64,000 nucleotides of DNA from CAXMST01 sp963700785 (GCA_963700785.1 CAVOYZ010000006.1:1-64000); one strand, 5' to 3'; counted from the first letter of the stretch, positions 1-9,360 are shown. Made by a program: numbers and translations. The notes: generated from the sequence alone by a model not told the origin.

Positions 1-1283
1 TGCGGGTCGAACTGGGTGCCGGCGTTCCGCTGCACCTCGTCGAGCGCAGCGTCGACGCTCATCGCCCGGCGGTAGCTGCGGTCGGTGGTCATCGCGTTGA
101 AGGCGTCGCAGCAGAAGATCACCCGCGACTCGAGCGGGATCGCCTCGCCGGCCAGCCCGTCGGGGTATCCCTGCCCGTCGTAGCGCTCGTGGCAGGAGCG
201 GACGACGACACCGACCGCGTGCATCAGGCCGCCGATCGTCGAGAGCATCTCCTGGCCCTTCAGCGTGTGAGTCTTGATGATCTCCCACTCCTCCTCGTTC
301 AGCGGGCCGGCCTTGTTGATGATCTCGCTCGGCACCGCGATCTTGCCGACGTCGTGGAGCTGGGCGGCGGACTCGATCAGCATCGTCTGCGGCTCGCTCA
401 GCCCCATCTCCTCGGCAACCCGCACCGACAGGTCGAGGACCTCGCCAGTGTGCAGGCCGGTGTAGGCATCGTCGTGCTCGACCAGCATCCCGAGCAGGGT
501 CGCGGTGCCGCGGTGGGTCTCGCTGAGCTCGGTCGCGCTCTCGATCCGGCTCTGGCGCTCACGCGCGAACGCCCCCATCACCAGCGCCAGCGGGCAGGCC
601 AACAGCAGCAGCGGCGGATACTCCTCGGCGACCAGGGCGAGCGCGAAGCCGACCGGGGCCAGCGAGGCGAGGACCAGGTAGAGCAGCTCGCTGTCGCGGA
701 GCAGCAGCCGCACCGAGTGGCCGTAGTTGAGGACCTCGCGCACCACCCGCACCGCCAGCTCGCCGGCGAGCTGGGCGAAGAACGCCGCGGCGAGCACCGC
801 GATCGGCGCCCCCTGGGCCTCGGTCGTGCCGGTCGCGATCAGAACGAGCGCCGGGCCGATCGCAAACCAGGCGTCGCCGATCGAAAACAGCGCCCGCTCG
901 ACCGTGATCCGGCCGCTGATCAGCTCGGGCAGCCTGCCCACCAGCAGCCCGCCGGCGACGAACAGCGGCACCAGCTGCGGCGGGATCAGAAACAGCATCG
1001 GCACGAACGCCGGCTGCAGCGGCGACATGTAGGAGGCGCCGATCTCGATCTCGGCGCGGGAGAAGAGCACGAGGACGCCGGTCGCCAAGAGTGCCGGGCC
1101 GAGGGCGAACGGCTCGGTGGTCGGCATGAACATCGCCATGAACACGGCGACGACCAGAAAGCCGCCGCCGACGATCGCCTCCGCCGGCACCTCGAAGGTG
1201 GCGAGCGATCCCGCCCGCCCCGTCGCGGGCGCCCGGTAGTCCCCTCGATTCTCGAAAGCCGAGTCGATGGTTTGATGCTCCAT
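1..1283 (-). CDS. HD-GYP domain protein with membrane-spanning N-terminus (3' end cut by window)
   Basis: Likely cyclic-di-GMP phosphodiesterase of the HD-GYP class. Read from ATG at 1283, 427 codons are in the window and the C-terminus runs off the left edge. Residues about 30-230 are mostly hydrophobic and form several membrane segments (an MASE-like sensory part). The catalytic domain follows, with LHDVGK near residue 310 (the HD pair) and ERYDGQGYPDGL near residue 368 (the GYP signature). The position usually His before HER is Cys, a variant common in actinobacteria. No strong SD precedes the ATG, so the start is less sure than the family call. The substrate assignment rests on family knowledge. 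Confidence 0.88.
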   Translation of the reverse strand, partial: MEHQTIDSAFENRGDYRAPATGRAGSLATFEVPAEAIVGGGFLVVAVFMAMFMPTTEPFALGPALLATGVLVLFSRAEIEIGASYMSPLQPAFVPMLFLIPPQLVPLFVAGGLLVGRLPELISGRITVERALFSIGDAWFAIGPALVLIATGTTEAQGAPIAVLAAAFFAQLAGELAVRVVREVLNYGHSVRLLLRDSELLYLVLASLAPVGFALALVAEEYPPLLLLACPLALVMGAFARERQSRIESATELSETHRGTATLLGMLVEHDDAYTGLHTGEVLDLSVRVAEEMGLSEPQTMLIESAAQLHDVGKIAVPSEIINKAGPLNEEEWEIIKTHTLKGQEMLSTIGGLMHAVGVVVRSCHERYDGQGYPDGLAGEAIPLESRVIFCCDAFNAMTTDRSYRRAMSVDAALDEVQRNAGTQFDP

Positions 1284-1379
1284 TCGTTGCCTCAGGCCGG
1301 CTGCGGCCGCAAACGGCCTTCCACAGCGGAAAATCGGCATCTCGCCGCCGATTCTTGAGTCCGGCACCGAGGCGTCGGG

Positions 1380-2537
1380 CTAGGGGCGCGGTTCGCTGCC
1401 GCTCTCGCCGGGCAGCATCTGCCGCTCGACGATCATCGGCTCCGCGGTGGGGTTGGCGACGGCCTCGACCACCCAGTCGAGGCTCTCGCGCGCCAGCACC
1501 CGCCGCTCGGCCTCGAGCCCGCCGCCCCCCGGGGGCCGGAGCTCGCCGAGGTTTGCCGGCCAGCGGACGAGGCGGATCTCCCGATCGGCCAGCTCGATCC
1601 CGGTGATGTCGCCGTCGGGGAACGAGCAGCAGCCGGTGTTGAAGTAGCAGGGCGGCTTCACCTCGAGCGGGAGCTCCTCGCGTCGCTCCAGGGTGCGCGC
1701 GTACTCGAGCTCCGACGCCAGCAGCGCCGCACCGCCCCGATCGAGCGCCTCCCGCGCCGCGGCGAGCGCCTGCTCGAGCTCTGCGGTCGGCCTGGTCACC
1801 GGTGAGGGCGGTCGCGACTCGGCGAACACCGGCCGATGCGTGTGGCCGGCGATCAGGATCCGGTGGGAGTCCTCGCTGGCCCAGGCGAACATCGCCCGGT
1901 CGTGCTTCGAGCGCAGGCCGTGATCGGTCGCCGGCGTCGTCGCCGTCGCTCCGAACAGCCGCTGGATGTGCGGCCAGATGTAGCGGACCGGAAGCCGGGC
2001 CAACAGGCCGCGCCAACCGCTGTTGGCTGTCCCCTGGTGGCCGTGGACGAGCAGCGCGATCACCGGCTCGCCGCCGGGCCGCTCGATTCGAAGCTTGAGC
2101 GCCTCTCGCATCGGGGCGCCCCCGAGCAGCTCGCCCAGCTCCCGATCGACGACCGCCGGCTTCGCCCAGCGATCGTCGTGGTTGCCCCAGAAGCGCTCGA
2201 GGCCGCCGGCCCCGGCGAACCCTCGCTCGAGCTCCATCAGCTCCCGGTACTGCTCGAAGATCTTCGCGGGCCTGACCACCTCCCAGAGCTCCTCGACATC
2301 GCCGAGCAACAGCAGCCGGTAGCCCGCCTCCAGGTAGTAGCCGAGGGCGGCCGTGTAGGCGTGCTCCGAGCGGCGGAAGTCATCGGCGCTGTCCCCGGTC
2401 CCGCGGTGGTGGTCGGAGAAGATCACGATCCGGTCGCGATCCGGGTCGTAGTCCTCGACCTCGACCTGATCGTCGCCGAGGAGCTCGTCGAGGCGAGCGC
2501 GGACACCTGCCAGATACTTCGGGTCTACGGCTCCCAT
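1380..2537 (-). CDS. calcineurin-like metallophosphoesterase
   Basis: A 385-aa binuclear-metal phosphoesterase. All family metal motifs are visible in order: FSDHHRG, LGDVEELW, WGNHDD, VHGHQG and IAGHTHRP. ATG 2537 is preferred because GGGAGG lies immediately upstream; a TTG at 2552 would add five residues but has no SD. No signal peptide is seen, so it is probably cytoplasmic. The substrate cannot be read from sequence; the GDVEE and WGNHDD spacing resembles UDP-diacylglucosamine-hydrolase-like or generic metallophosphatases. It ends 97 bases before the HD-GYP start on the same strand. The upstream side is a divergent region shared with rocD. Confidence 0.9.
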   Translation of the reverse strand: MGAVDPKYLAGVRARLDELLGDDQVEVEDYDPDRDRIVIFSDHHRGTGDSADDFRRSEHAYTAALGYYLEAGYRLLLLGDVEELWEVVRPAKIFEQYRELMELERGFAGAGGLERFWGNHDDRWAKPAVVDRELGELLGGAPMREALKLRIERPGGEPVIALLVHGHQGTANSGWRGLLARLPVRYIWPHIQRLFGATATTPATDHGLRSKHDRAMFAWASEDSHRILIAGHTHRPVFAESRPPSPVTRPTAELEQALAAAREALDRGGAALLASELEYARTLERREELPLEVKPPCYFNTGCCSFPDGDITGIELADREIRLVRWPANLGELRPPGGGGLEAERRVLARESLDWVVEAVANPTAEPMIVERQMLPGESGSEPRP

Positions 2538-2702
2538 CGCCCTCCCGCGCAACGCGCTGATCGGCCTTCGATCCTAACCGGGGCCCCGCCGCCGCGCAAG
2601 CACCGCGGCGCGCCCCGCCCGAGTCCACCGCTGCGAATACGATGCCGGGTGGAGGGCGGCGGCAGACGGCCCCGCCCCCCGAGACGGAGAGAGGTGCAAA
2701 GC

Positions 2703-3926
2703 GTGGAACCGACACCGGGCGTGAGCGAGGCGCTCGACCCCGCCCACCTCGAGGACCGCTACGGCGTCCGCAACTACGACCCGCTGCCGGTCGTGATCAG
2801 CCGCGGCGAGGGCTGCTGGGTCGAGGACATCGACGGGCGCCGCTACTTCGACGCGCTGTCCGCCTACTCGGCGCTCAACTTCGGCCACCGCCACCCGCGA
2901 CTCGTGGCGGCCGCCCACGAGCAGCTCGAGCGGCTGACCCTGACCAGCCGCGCCTTCCGCAACGACCGGATTGGCGAGCTCTGCCGGGCCCTGGCCGAGG
3001 CCTGCGCGATGGACCGGGTGCTGCCGATGAACACCGGCGCCGAGGCGGTCGAGACCGCGATCAAGGCGGCCCGCAAGTGGGGCTACGAGGAGAAGGGTGT
3101 CGCGCCCGGCCGGGCGAAGATCATCGTCTGCAGCGGCAACTTCCACGGCCGGACGACGACGATCGTCTCCTTCTCCGACGACCCGGCCGCGCGCAAGAGC
3201 TTCGGCCCCTTCACCCCCGGCTTCGAGACCGTCCCGTTCGGCGACCTCGCGGCGCTCGAGGCGGCGCTCGACGAGGACACCGTCGGCTTTCTGGTCGAGC
3301 CGGTCCAGGGCGAGGCCGGGGTGATCATCCCGCCCTCCGGCTACCTGAGCGGCGCCCGCGAGCTCTGCAGCGAGGCGAACGTGCTGATGATCGCCGACGA
3401 GATCCAGTCGGGGCTCGGCCGCACCGGGCGGACCTTCGCCTGCGAGCACGAGGACGTCAGCCCCGACCTGATGCTGCTCGGCAAGGCGCTCGGCGGCGGC
3501 ATCGTCCCGATCTCGGCGGTGGTCGGCTCCGACCGGGTCCTCGGCCTATTCCAGCCCGGCCAGCACGGCAGCACCTTCGGCGGCAACCCGCTCGCCTGCG
3601 CAATCGCGCTCGAGGTGCTCGAGCTGCTCGCCGACGGCTCGCTGCAGCGCAACGCGACCAAGCTCGGCTCGTGCTTCTGCGACTCGCTCGAGGCCGCGGC
3701 CCACCCCGGCGTCACCGCGATCCGCCAGATCGGCCTCTGGCTCGGGATCGACAGCGGCGCCGGCACGCCGAGCGCCCGCAGCGCCTGCGAGCGGCTGCTG
3801 GAGACCGGCGTGCTCGCCAAGGAGACCCAAGAGCACACGATCCGCTTCGCCCCGCCGCTGACGACGACTGCCGAGGAGCTGGACTGGGTGCTGGAGCGGG
3901 TCAACCCGGTGCTGGCCGAGCTGTAG
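2703..3926 (+). CDS. rocD: ornithine aminotransferase (class III, PLP-dependent)
   Basis: Converts ornithine plus 2-oxoglutarate to glutamate semialdehyde and glutamate. The 407-aa length is normal for the family. Visible are the N-terminal YGVRNYDPLPVV and GCWVEDIDGRRYFD blocks, the MNTGAEAVETAIKAARKWGY cofactor loop, ADEIQSGLGRTG, and the PLP-binding lysine at about residue 261 in LLGKALGGG. GTG 2703 is the chosen start because GAGAGAGG lies upstream with good spacing; GTG 2721 is a possible alternative. An open frame extends far upstream, but it is antisense to the phosphoesterase and not coding. No arginase or other arginine-catabolic gene is adjacent, so it is probably monocistronic. Confidence 0.92.
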   Translation: MEPTPGVSEALDPAHLEDRYGVRNYDPLPVVISRGEGCWVEDIDGRRYFDALSAYSALNFGHRHPRLVAAAHEQLERLTLTSRAFRNDRIGELCRALAEACAMDRVLPMNTGAEAVETAIKAARKWGYEEKGVAPGRAKIIVCSGNFHGRTTTIVSFSDDPAARKSFGPFTPGFETVPFGDLAALEAALDEDTVGFLVEPVQGEAGVIIPPSGYLSGARELCSEANVLMIADEIQSGLGRTGRTFACEHEDVSPDLMLLGKALGGGIVPISAVVGSDRVLGLFQPGQHGSTFGGNPLACAIALEVLELLADGSLQRNATKLGSCFCDSLEAAAHPGVTAIRQIGLWLGIDSGAGTPSARSACERLLETGVLAKETQEHTIRFAPPLTTTAEELDWVLERVNPVLAEL

Positions 3927-3985
3927 GGCGAGGCACCTAGGGCGCGCCGCCGAGCGGGCCCAGCCCCTCCAAGCGGGCCCAACCC

Positions 3986-5209
3986 CTACTCGGCCTTCAG
4001 CTTCACCCCGAGCTTCTTGGTCTTCCTGTTCCCGGCCTCGTCCTTGAGCTTCACCGTCAGCTTCGCCTTCGCCCTCTTGCCCCTCTTCAGCGCCTTGGCG
4101 AGCTTGGCGTCCGCGGTCCGCTTCGGCTTCAGCCTCAGGGTCTGCGATCTGCCTGCCTTCACCTGATCGTCCTGCTTGACGATCCCGTAGGACTTCCTCT
4201 TGACCCTGATCTCACCGGTCGCCTTGGCGATCAGATCCTCCTTCGCCTTGACCTGGACATGGACGACGACCGGCCGAAAGCGGTCCAGCTTCTGCTTCTG
4301 GGTCTTCTTCGCGGAAACCGAGCCCTTGACCCTGGTGTCGGGCGGGCTCGCCAGCACCGCGGGATCGGGCTGCTCGCCGGCCTTGAGCTCGTAGAAGCCC
4401 CAGGGCGGGTTCGCGTTGACGAGCCGGCCGTCCTCGCAGTGGGCGAGGAACGGGGCGAGCCGCTCGGTCGGGTGCGATGGCTCCATCCAGTAGTAGCCGG
4501 GGGGAACCTCGACCCAGAGCACGCCGCCGTCGACCGAGGAGGAGGTCTCGGCCGGATCGGGGATGATCGACTCGTTGAAGTAGATCGGCCCGCGGGTGTT
4601 GCCCGCCACGGGGTCGATCGTCGCGGTGGCGCCCGGCAGGCCGTGCGGGTAGACGTCCTTGAAGCCGGGGTCGAAGGTGGTCGCGTCGCGCGCCTCGTGG
4701 ATCGAGAAGGTCGAGACGATCACGCACTCCTCGATCTGGCCGCCCTCGTCCACCGGCACCCCGAGCAGGGCGGCGAGCACCGCATAGATCGCGCTCGGCA
4801 CGACCTGGAAGTTGACGTGCTCGAGGTCCTCGCCGGCGGTGTGGAAGGTCTGCAGGTAGATCCCCCGGTAGCCGGCCGGCACCTCGATGTAGGGGGTGAC
4901 GTTGGCATCGTCGGGCACCTCGATCTCATAGCTGCCGTCGACCGCGACCGGATCGGAGATCCCCGGGTACTCCTCGACCCGGACCACGGCCCCGGGGACC
5001 CGGTCGTCGATGTCGAAGAAGGCGTAGGCGGTGCCGCTGATCCGGACCGTGTCCTTGGAGCCGCCGCCGGCCTGTGCCGCAACCGGCGCCCACAGCATCA
5101 GCGCCAGCGCCAGCAGCGTCGCCGCGAGCGCAAGCGTCCAGCCAGCCGCGCCGCTGCGCGCCGGCGCCACCGGGATCGTGGTCGGAATGCGGGCAAACGG
5201 TCTGTTCAT
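3986..5209 (-). CDS. secreted protein with C-terminal Lys/Arg-rich Ig-like module
   Basis: A 407-aa exported protein of unknown role. It starts at ATG 5209 after GGGGGAGC. The N-terminus has an Arg followed by a hydrophobic stretch and an AAQAG-type cleavage site near residue 48. The middle, about 50-300, is acidic and beta-rich and resembles carboxypeptidase-regulatory-like surface domains, but I do not recognise it. From about residue 300 it has the lysine-rich module (KKTQKQKL, GEIRVKRKSYGI, LRLKPKR, ALKRGKRAKAKLTVKL, DEAGN) that recurs in the genes at 20990 and 49907. It is convergent with rocD. It is probably displayed on the cell surface; function is unassigned. Confidence 0.8.
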   Translation of the reverse strand: MNRPFARIPTTIPVAPARSGAAGWTLALAATLLALALMLWAPVAAQAGGGSKDTVRISGTAYAFFDIDDRVPGAVVRVEEYPGISDPVAVDGSYEIEVPDDANVTPYIEVPAGYRGIYLQTFHTAGEDLEHVNFQVVPSAIYAVLAALLGVPVDEGGQIEECVIVSTFSIHEARDATTFDPGFKDVYPHGLPGATATIDPVAGNTRGPIYFNESIIPDPAETSSSVDGGVLWVEVPPGYYWMEPSHPTERLAPFLAHCEDGRLVNANPPWGFYELKAGEQPDPAVLASPPDTRVKGSVSAKKTQKQKLDRFRPVVVHVQVKAKEDLIAKATGEIRVKRKSYGIVKQDDQVKAGRSQTLRLKPKRTADAKLAKALKRGKRAKAKLTVKLKDEAGNRKTKKLGVKLKAE

Positions 5210-5399
5210 CGGGTGCTCCCCCTTCGGGCAGGAAGTATTGGTCTCGCCGGTGGGTCAGGTTAGGACGCTAGATCACCGCACCGCCGCGATCTCCGTACTT
5301 CTGCGCCTCGCGACTGCGTAGTTGCCCCGGAGCACCGGGACCGTCAGCCTGCTCTGGGAGACTGGGCGCCGGTCGTCGAACGATGAGAGTCGAGCTGAG

Positions 5400-6248
5400 A
5401 TGAAGCGGATCCGGGCGGGCTGGGCGCTGACCAAGAAGAGTTGGGGGGTGCTGCGCGAGAACCGCCAGCTGATCCGCTTCCCGATCTACGGCGCCGCCGC
5501 GACGATCCCGCTGGCGATCATCACGCTCGGCCCCGGCCTCTATCTGATCGAGGATGGCAAGATCGCCCCCGGGGCGCCGATCGCCGTCCTCGGCCTCTTC
5601 ATCCTCGCCTTCGTCGGGATCTACTTCAGCGTCGGGCTCGCGGCCACCGCCGACAAGCTCTTCCGTGGCGAGCAAGCGAGCGTCGCCGACGGTCTCGCCG
5701 TCGCCCGCGAGCGGGTCCGCCAGGTCGCCGGCTGGGCCTTCTTCTCGACCGTGGTCGGCGTGATCATCGGCCTGATCGAGGACCAGGGCGGCGTCTTCGG
5801 CTCGATCGTCGGTCGGATCCTCGATGTCGGCTGGGCCCTGGTCACCTTCCTGGCGGTGCCGGTAATCGCGCTCGAGGGCACCGGGCCGCTGGAGACGCTG
5901 AAGCGCTCCGGGACGCTGTTCAGGTCCCGCTGGGGCCAGCAGGTGACCGGCAACATCGCGATCGGCGGCGCCGTGTTCATCTTCGGGGTGCTCCCCGCCG
6001 CGGCCCTGATCGGCCTCGGCATCCTGCTCTGGGGCACGAGCGGCTTCGGCGGCGCGCTGCTGGTGGTCCTCGGCGTCATCCTGCTCGCCGTCGCGCTCCT
6101 GATCCAGAAGGCGCTGAGCGGGATCTTCGGCGTCGCCCTCTACCACTACGCGGCCGAGGGAGCGGTGCTCGGCGGCTTCACCCAGGCGGAGCTCGAGTCC
6201 GCGGTCAAGCTCAAGGGCGGCGCGATGCCGGCCCAGTCGACGATCTGA
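5400..6248 (+). CDS. polytopic membrane protein, DUF6159-like
   Basis: A 282-aa integral membrane protein. After a short cytoplasmic start (MKRIRAGWALTKKSWGVLR) there are about six hydrophobic segments, including pairs at roughly residues 25-75, 115-160 and 185-245. The opening motif and topology match the actinobacterial DUF6159 family, whose function is unknown. ATG 5400 is favoured because it begins the conserved N-terminus; a longer reading from 5322 adds 26 residues of low-complexity, probably noncoding translation. Upstream it faces the secreted protein at 3986 divergently across about 190 bases. Confidence 0.8.
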   Translation: MKRIRAGWALTKKSWGVLRENRQLIRFPIYGAAATIPLAIITLGPGLYLIEDGKIAPGAPIAVLGLFILAFVGIYFSVGLAATADKLFRGEQASVADGLAVARERVRQVAGWAFFSTVVGVIIGLIEDQGGVFGSIVGRILDVGWALVTFLAVPVIALEGTGPLETLKRSGTLFRSRWGQQVTGNIAIGGAVFIFGVLPAAALIGLGILLWGTSGFGGALLVVLGVILLAVALLIQKALSGIFGVALYHYAAEGAVLGGFTQAELESAVKLKGGAMPAQSTI

Positions 6249-6338
6249 GCCGGGCCGAGGCGAGCGTCTGTCCCGACGTCAGATCGGGGCCCCGTGCGGC
6301 GACCTCATTGGTGAGGAACACGCGAGCGAGGGAAGAGG

Positions 6339-6941
6339 ATGGACGACGACTTCGACGAGGAAGAGATCGACGAGCTGCTGGGCGAGATCGTGGCCGAGGA
6401 GGAGGCGATCGAGGCCGGCGTCCCCAGGCCCAGGTTCCGGGCCACCTGGCGCAACGGCCGGCTGCTGATCCTGCCCCACCACAAGGGCCTGGCCGAGCAG
6501 GGACCGGTCTCGACGGTGCTGGGAGGCGGCGGGCACGACCACCAGCGCCTGCTGGTCGCCGACCTGGCCGAGTCCGAGGGCACCGGCCCCGAGGGCAGAG
6601 CGGGCTGGGAGCTGACCGTGATCCCGCTGACCGCCGAGCGGCCCGGCGCCGAGGCGATCGAGGCGCTGCTCGCCTGGTCCGCGGACGTCGGCTACCGCCG
6701 GGTCTGGCTCCCGGACAGGGTCGTGACCCACCCCTCGCTGGGCGCGTTCTACAGCCGCGCCAAGGTCCGCTGCGGAAGCTGCGGGACGATCTGGCGCAAC
6801 GGCGGCCACGACTTCTGGTCGCGGGTGACCAAGTACCGCTGCTTCCCGATCTACTGCCAGCTCTGTGGCGGCGACCTCCCCGTCTGGGAGGTCGAGCGCC
6901 ACGAAGGCCTTGAGGCTCTGGAAGACGAGATCCCCTTCTAG
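6339..6941 (+). CDS. hypothetical protein with zinc-ribbon-like cysteines
   Basis: A 200-aa protein I do not recognise. ATG 6339 follows GAGGGAAGAGG. The first 30 residues are very acidic (DDDFDEEEIDELL). A central alpha/beta part follows, and the C-terminal third holds two cysteine knuckles, CGSC near residue 145 and CQLCGG near residue 173. These could bind one zinc. No membrane segment or signal peptide is visible. It sits in a same-strand run with the DUF6159-like gene upstream and the TPR gene downstream, with gaps of 40-90 bases. The zinc role is inferred from cysteine spacing only. Confidence 0.72.
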   Translation: MDDDFDEEEIDELLGEIVAEEEAIEAGVPRPRFRATWRNGRLLILPHHKGLAEQGPVSTVLGGGGHDHQRLLVADLAESEGTGPEGRAGWELTVIPLTAERPGAEAIEALLAWSADVGYRRVWLPDRVVTHPSLGAFYSRAKVRCGSCGTIWRNGGHDFWSRVTKYRCFPIYCQLCGGDLPVWEVERHEGLEALEDEIPF

Positions 6942-6980
6942 GCCGTCAGATCGCGGCGGCCGCGAACGACCTGACTGGGG

Positions 6981-7688
6981 ATGGTTCACACGCTGACCAA
7001 GATCCCGCTCAGGCTCACCGTCGACCGGACCAACGATCACCTGCTGGCGGTCGCCTTCGGCCACGTCGTCGACGGCAAGCGCGACGACGAGTATCTGCAC
7101 CTGAGCGACGCGGCTGCCTTGCTGCTCGCCGAGCCCGACGGCGATCTGATCGGCTTCGTCGTCGACGGGATCTGCGAGCTCGACTCGGCCGAGCAGCTCC
7201 CCGAGCTCTGGGAGGGCCCGCAGTTCCACGTTCCCGACCTCGGCCTGCGCCGCGCCAACGCCGGCGAGATAACCACCGCGGCGCTCGCCGCCTACCCCCG
7301 CGACTCGACCCTCGACGCGACCTTCTTCCACCGCGCCGTCAACGACCAGGGCAGCCGGGACATCGAGCGCCGCTGGCGCACCTGCCTCGCCGCCGGCGAG
7401 CTCAAGGCCCACTTCGGGCTCGGCTACACGCTCTGCGAGCTCGGCCGCCATCGCGAGGCCTACGCCCACCTCCGCTACTACACCGAGCTCACCCCCCGCA
7501 ACTCCTGGGCCTGGTGCTGGCTTGGCCACGCCTGCCGGGGAATGGGCGACCGCGCCGAGGCACTCTCCACCTACGAGCAGGCGCTCGCGATGGAGGAGGA
7601 CGGCAGCTTCGAGACCGACGCTGCCGCCTGCATCGAGGAGCTCCAGGCAAGCGCGAGACCGCCGGCCCCGCCGGCGAGGGAGCCGTAG
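6981..7688 (+). CDS. TPR-repeat protein
   Basis: A 235-aa protein. The first half resembles a small DUF2283-like fold (a segment around DGDLIGFVVDGI). The second half has helical TPR-type units: AHFGLGYTLCELGRHREAYAHLRYYTELTP and a second unit starting WAWCWLGHACRGMGDRAEAL, i.e. at least two consecutive repeats around residues 135-205. TPRs mediate protein-protein contacts; the partner is unknown. The nuclease gene starts only one base after its stop, implying an operon. Confidence 0.75.
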   Translation: MVHTLTKIPLRLTVDRTNDHLLAVAFGHVVDGKRDDEYLHLSDAAALLLAEPDGDLIGFVVDGICELDSAEQLPELWEGPQFHVPDLGLRRANAGEITTAALAAYPRDSTLDATFFHRAVNDQGSRDIERRWRTCLAAGELKAHFGLGYTLCELGRHREAYAHLRYYTELTPRNSWAWCWLGHACRGMGDRAEALSTYEQALAMEEDGSFETDAAACIEELQASARPPAPPAREP

Positions 7689-7689
7689 A

Positions 7690-9249
7690 GTGGCGAGCAC
7701 CGCCAGCAGGCCACCGATGAGCGCCACCGACCCGACATCCGCCGCGCCCGATCAGCCGGGCCCGGAGCGAAGCGGGGAGCCGGAGGAACTGCCCCGCCTC
7801 TCCCCCAGCGGCCTCTACAACCTGCTGAAGCCGAGCCGCTGTGATCTTCGCGAGTGGCTGCGAAGCCACGGCTACGAGGAGGAGCCGCCGAGCGCCTTCC
7901 GCGAGTTGCTCTTCGAGCAGGGCCTCGAGCACGAGCGCCGCCACCTCGCCCGCTTCCCCGACGCGGTCGACATCGCCGAGCTGCCGCGCGAGCGACAGGC
8001 CGAGTACACGGCCGAGGAGCTCGGGGCCGGCGACCGGGTCGTCTACCAGGGCGTGCTCCGGGCCCCGGTGACGCTCGCCGGCGTCGAGGCCGAGATCATC
8101 GGCCACCCCGACTTCATGCTTCCCGCCCGCAATGGCTACGCGATCCGCGACTCGAAGCTGAGCCACTCGGTCAACGAATACATCCGCATGCAGCTGCTCA
8201 CCTACGGCTGGCTCTACGAGCAGACGACGGGCGCCCCGCCCGTCGCCCTGCAGGCTCACGCCGGCACAAACGAGATCCACGACGTCCCCTACGAGGGGGC
8301 CGACGAAGCGCTGGCGCTGCTCGAGCGGATGCTGGAGCTGCGGCTCACCGACGAGCGCCCCGACGAGCACGTCGGCGCCTCGAAGTGCTCGGGCTGCGGC
8401 TTCCGCGCCCACTGCTGGCCGCAGGCGATCGAGCGCGGCGAGGTCGGTCTGCTGGCCGGGGCCGACCGCGGCCTGATCGACCAGCTCCACGCCGAAGGCA
8501 CCGACACGATCGAGCTCTTGCTCGAGCGCTTCGACGCCGACTCGCTCGCCGCCCTCGAGCGCCCCTGGGGCGAGCGGAGCAAGCCGGTCGGCGGCCGCGC
8601 CGCGCGGATCCTGCAGAGCGCCGAGGCCCACCGCCGCGGCGAGCCGATCCTCCTGCGGCAGCCGGAGCTGCCCGAGGCGAAGAGCTGGGTGATGTTCGAC
8701 CTCGAGGGCATCTCCCCCCGCCTCGACCACGCCGAGAAGATCTACATCTGGGGCCTGCAGTGCTTCGGCGAGGGCGGTGGCCGCTTCCGTCCGGCGCTCG
8801 CCGGCTTCGGCCCCGGCGGCGACCGCGAGGGCTGGCGGAGCTTCCTCGCCGAGTGCGAGGCGATCTTCGCCGAGCACGGCGACATCCCCTTCGTCCACTG
8901 GGCCACCTACGAGCGGATCAAGATCGACCTCTATGTGAGCCGCTACGGCGACCCCAACGGCACCGCCGCTCGGGTCAAGGCCAATCTCCTCGACCTGCTT
9001 CCGATCACCCGCGCCGCCGTCGCCGTCCCCCTCTCCAGCTACAGCCTCAAGGAGATCGAGACCCTGACCGGCTACGAGCGCCAGCTCGACGAATACGGCG
9101 GCGACTGGTCGATGGCCAAGTACATCCGCGCCACCGAGACCTCCGACGAGGCCGAGCGCGACGCAATCATGGACGAGATCCTCGCCTACAACCGCGAGGA
9201 TCTGGAGGCGACGTGGGCGGTGTTGGAGTGGTTGCGGGGGCTCCGATAG
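7690..9249 (+). CDS. TM0106-family RecB-like putative nuclease
   Basis: A 519-aa protein with a Cas4/RecB-like N-terminal half (HPDFMLP then an IRDSKLS catalytic strand; cysteines CSGCGFRAHC for a possible Fe-S cluster near residue 235) and a C-terminal DEDD/RNase H-like half beginning FDLEG and ending AYNREDLEATWAVLEWL. This order matches the TM0106/YprB-type proteins. GTG 7690 is chosen because GAGGGAG lies about 7 bases upstream; ATG 7717 lacks an SD. It probably acts on nucleic acid, but substrate and pathway are unknown. Its stop abuts a tRNA-Met 3' fragment. Confidence 0.85.
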   Translation: MASTASRPPMSATDPTSAAPDQPGPERSGEPEELPRLSPSGLYNLLKPSRCDLREWLRSHGYEEEPPSAFRELLFEQGLEHERRHLARFPDAVDIAELPRERQAEYTAEELGAGDRVVYQGVLRAPVTLAGVEAEIIGHPDFMLPARNGYAIRDSKLSHSVNEYIRMQLLTYGWLYEQTTGAPPVALQAHAGTNEIHDVPYEGADEALALLERMLELRLTDERPDEHVGASKCSGCGFRAHCWPQAIERGEVGLLAGADRGLIDQLHAEGTDTIELLLERFDADSLAALERPWGERSKPVGGRAARILQSAEAHRRGEPILLRQPELPEAKSWVMFDLEGISPRLDHAEKIYIWGLQCFGEGGGRFRPALAGFGPGGDREGWRSFLAECEAIFAEHGDIPFVHWATYERIKIDLYVSRYGDPNGTAARVKANLLDLLPITRAAVAVPLSSYSLKEIETLTGYERQLDEYGGDWSMAKYIRATETSDEAERDAIMDEILAYNREDLEATWAVLEWLRGLR

Positions 9250-9288
9250 CCGGCCAGGATTTGAACCCGCGACCTCCGGGTTATGAGA
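9250..9288 (-). repeat. tRNA-Met 3' fragment (possible attachment-site remnant)
   Basis: Read on the minus strand, CTCATAA (an anticodon loop with CAT) is followed by CCCGG, a 5-nt variable region, a T arm with loop TTCAAAT, and the start of the 3' acceptor strand. The 5' half is missing: the bases before the loop (GAAAAT) cannot pair with CCCGG and no D arm is present. The homology breaks exactly at the anticodon loop, where many tyrosine integrases recombine. It is therefore a tRNA fragment, not a functional gene. One T-stem pair is mismatched, consistent with decay. Confidence 0.65.
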
Positions 9289-9360
9289 TTTTCGGTCAGC
9301 CCGATTCAGGCGCCCGCCCCCGAGGGCGCGGGGCGAAGCCCGAGCAGGCCAAGCAGGGAC

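Noticed and set aside
189..1358. 389-codon plus-strand open frame
   Set aside because: Antisense to the HD-GYP gene; composition is Arg/Gln/His-rich shadow translation with no family motif.
1284..1379. cyclic-di-GMP riboswitch upstream of the HD-GYP gene
   Set aside because: The 96-base gap shows no recognisable conserved riboswitch core.
1836..2702. N-terminal extension of rocD by about 290 codons
   Set aside because: It is antisense to the phosphoesterase; the aminotransferase fold begins after GTG 2703, which has its own SD.
3927..3985. direct repeat AGCGGGCCCA(A/G)CCCCT as a regulatory element
   Set aside because: Two imperfect copies in a 59-base convergent gap; no support beyond low-complexity similarity.
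9247..9320. complete tRNA-Met gene
   Set aside because: No D arm or 5' acceptor strand, and the 5' anticodon stem does not pair; only the 3' part is present.
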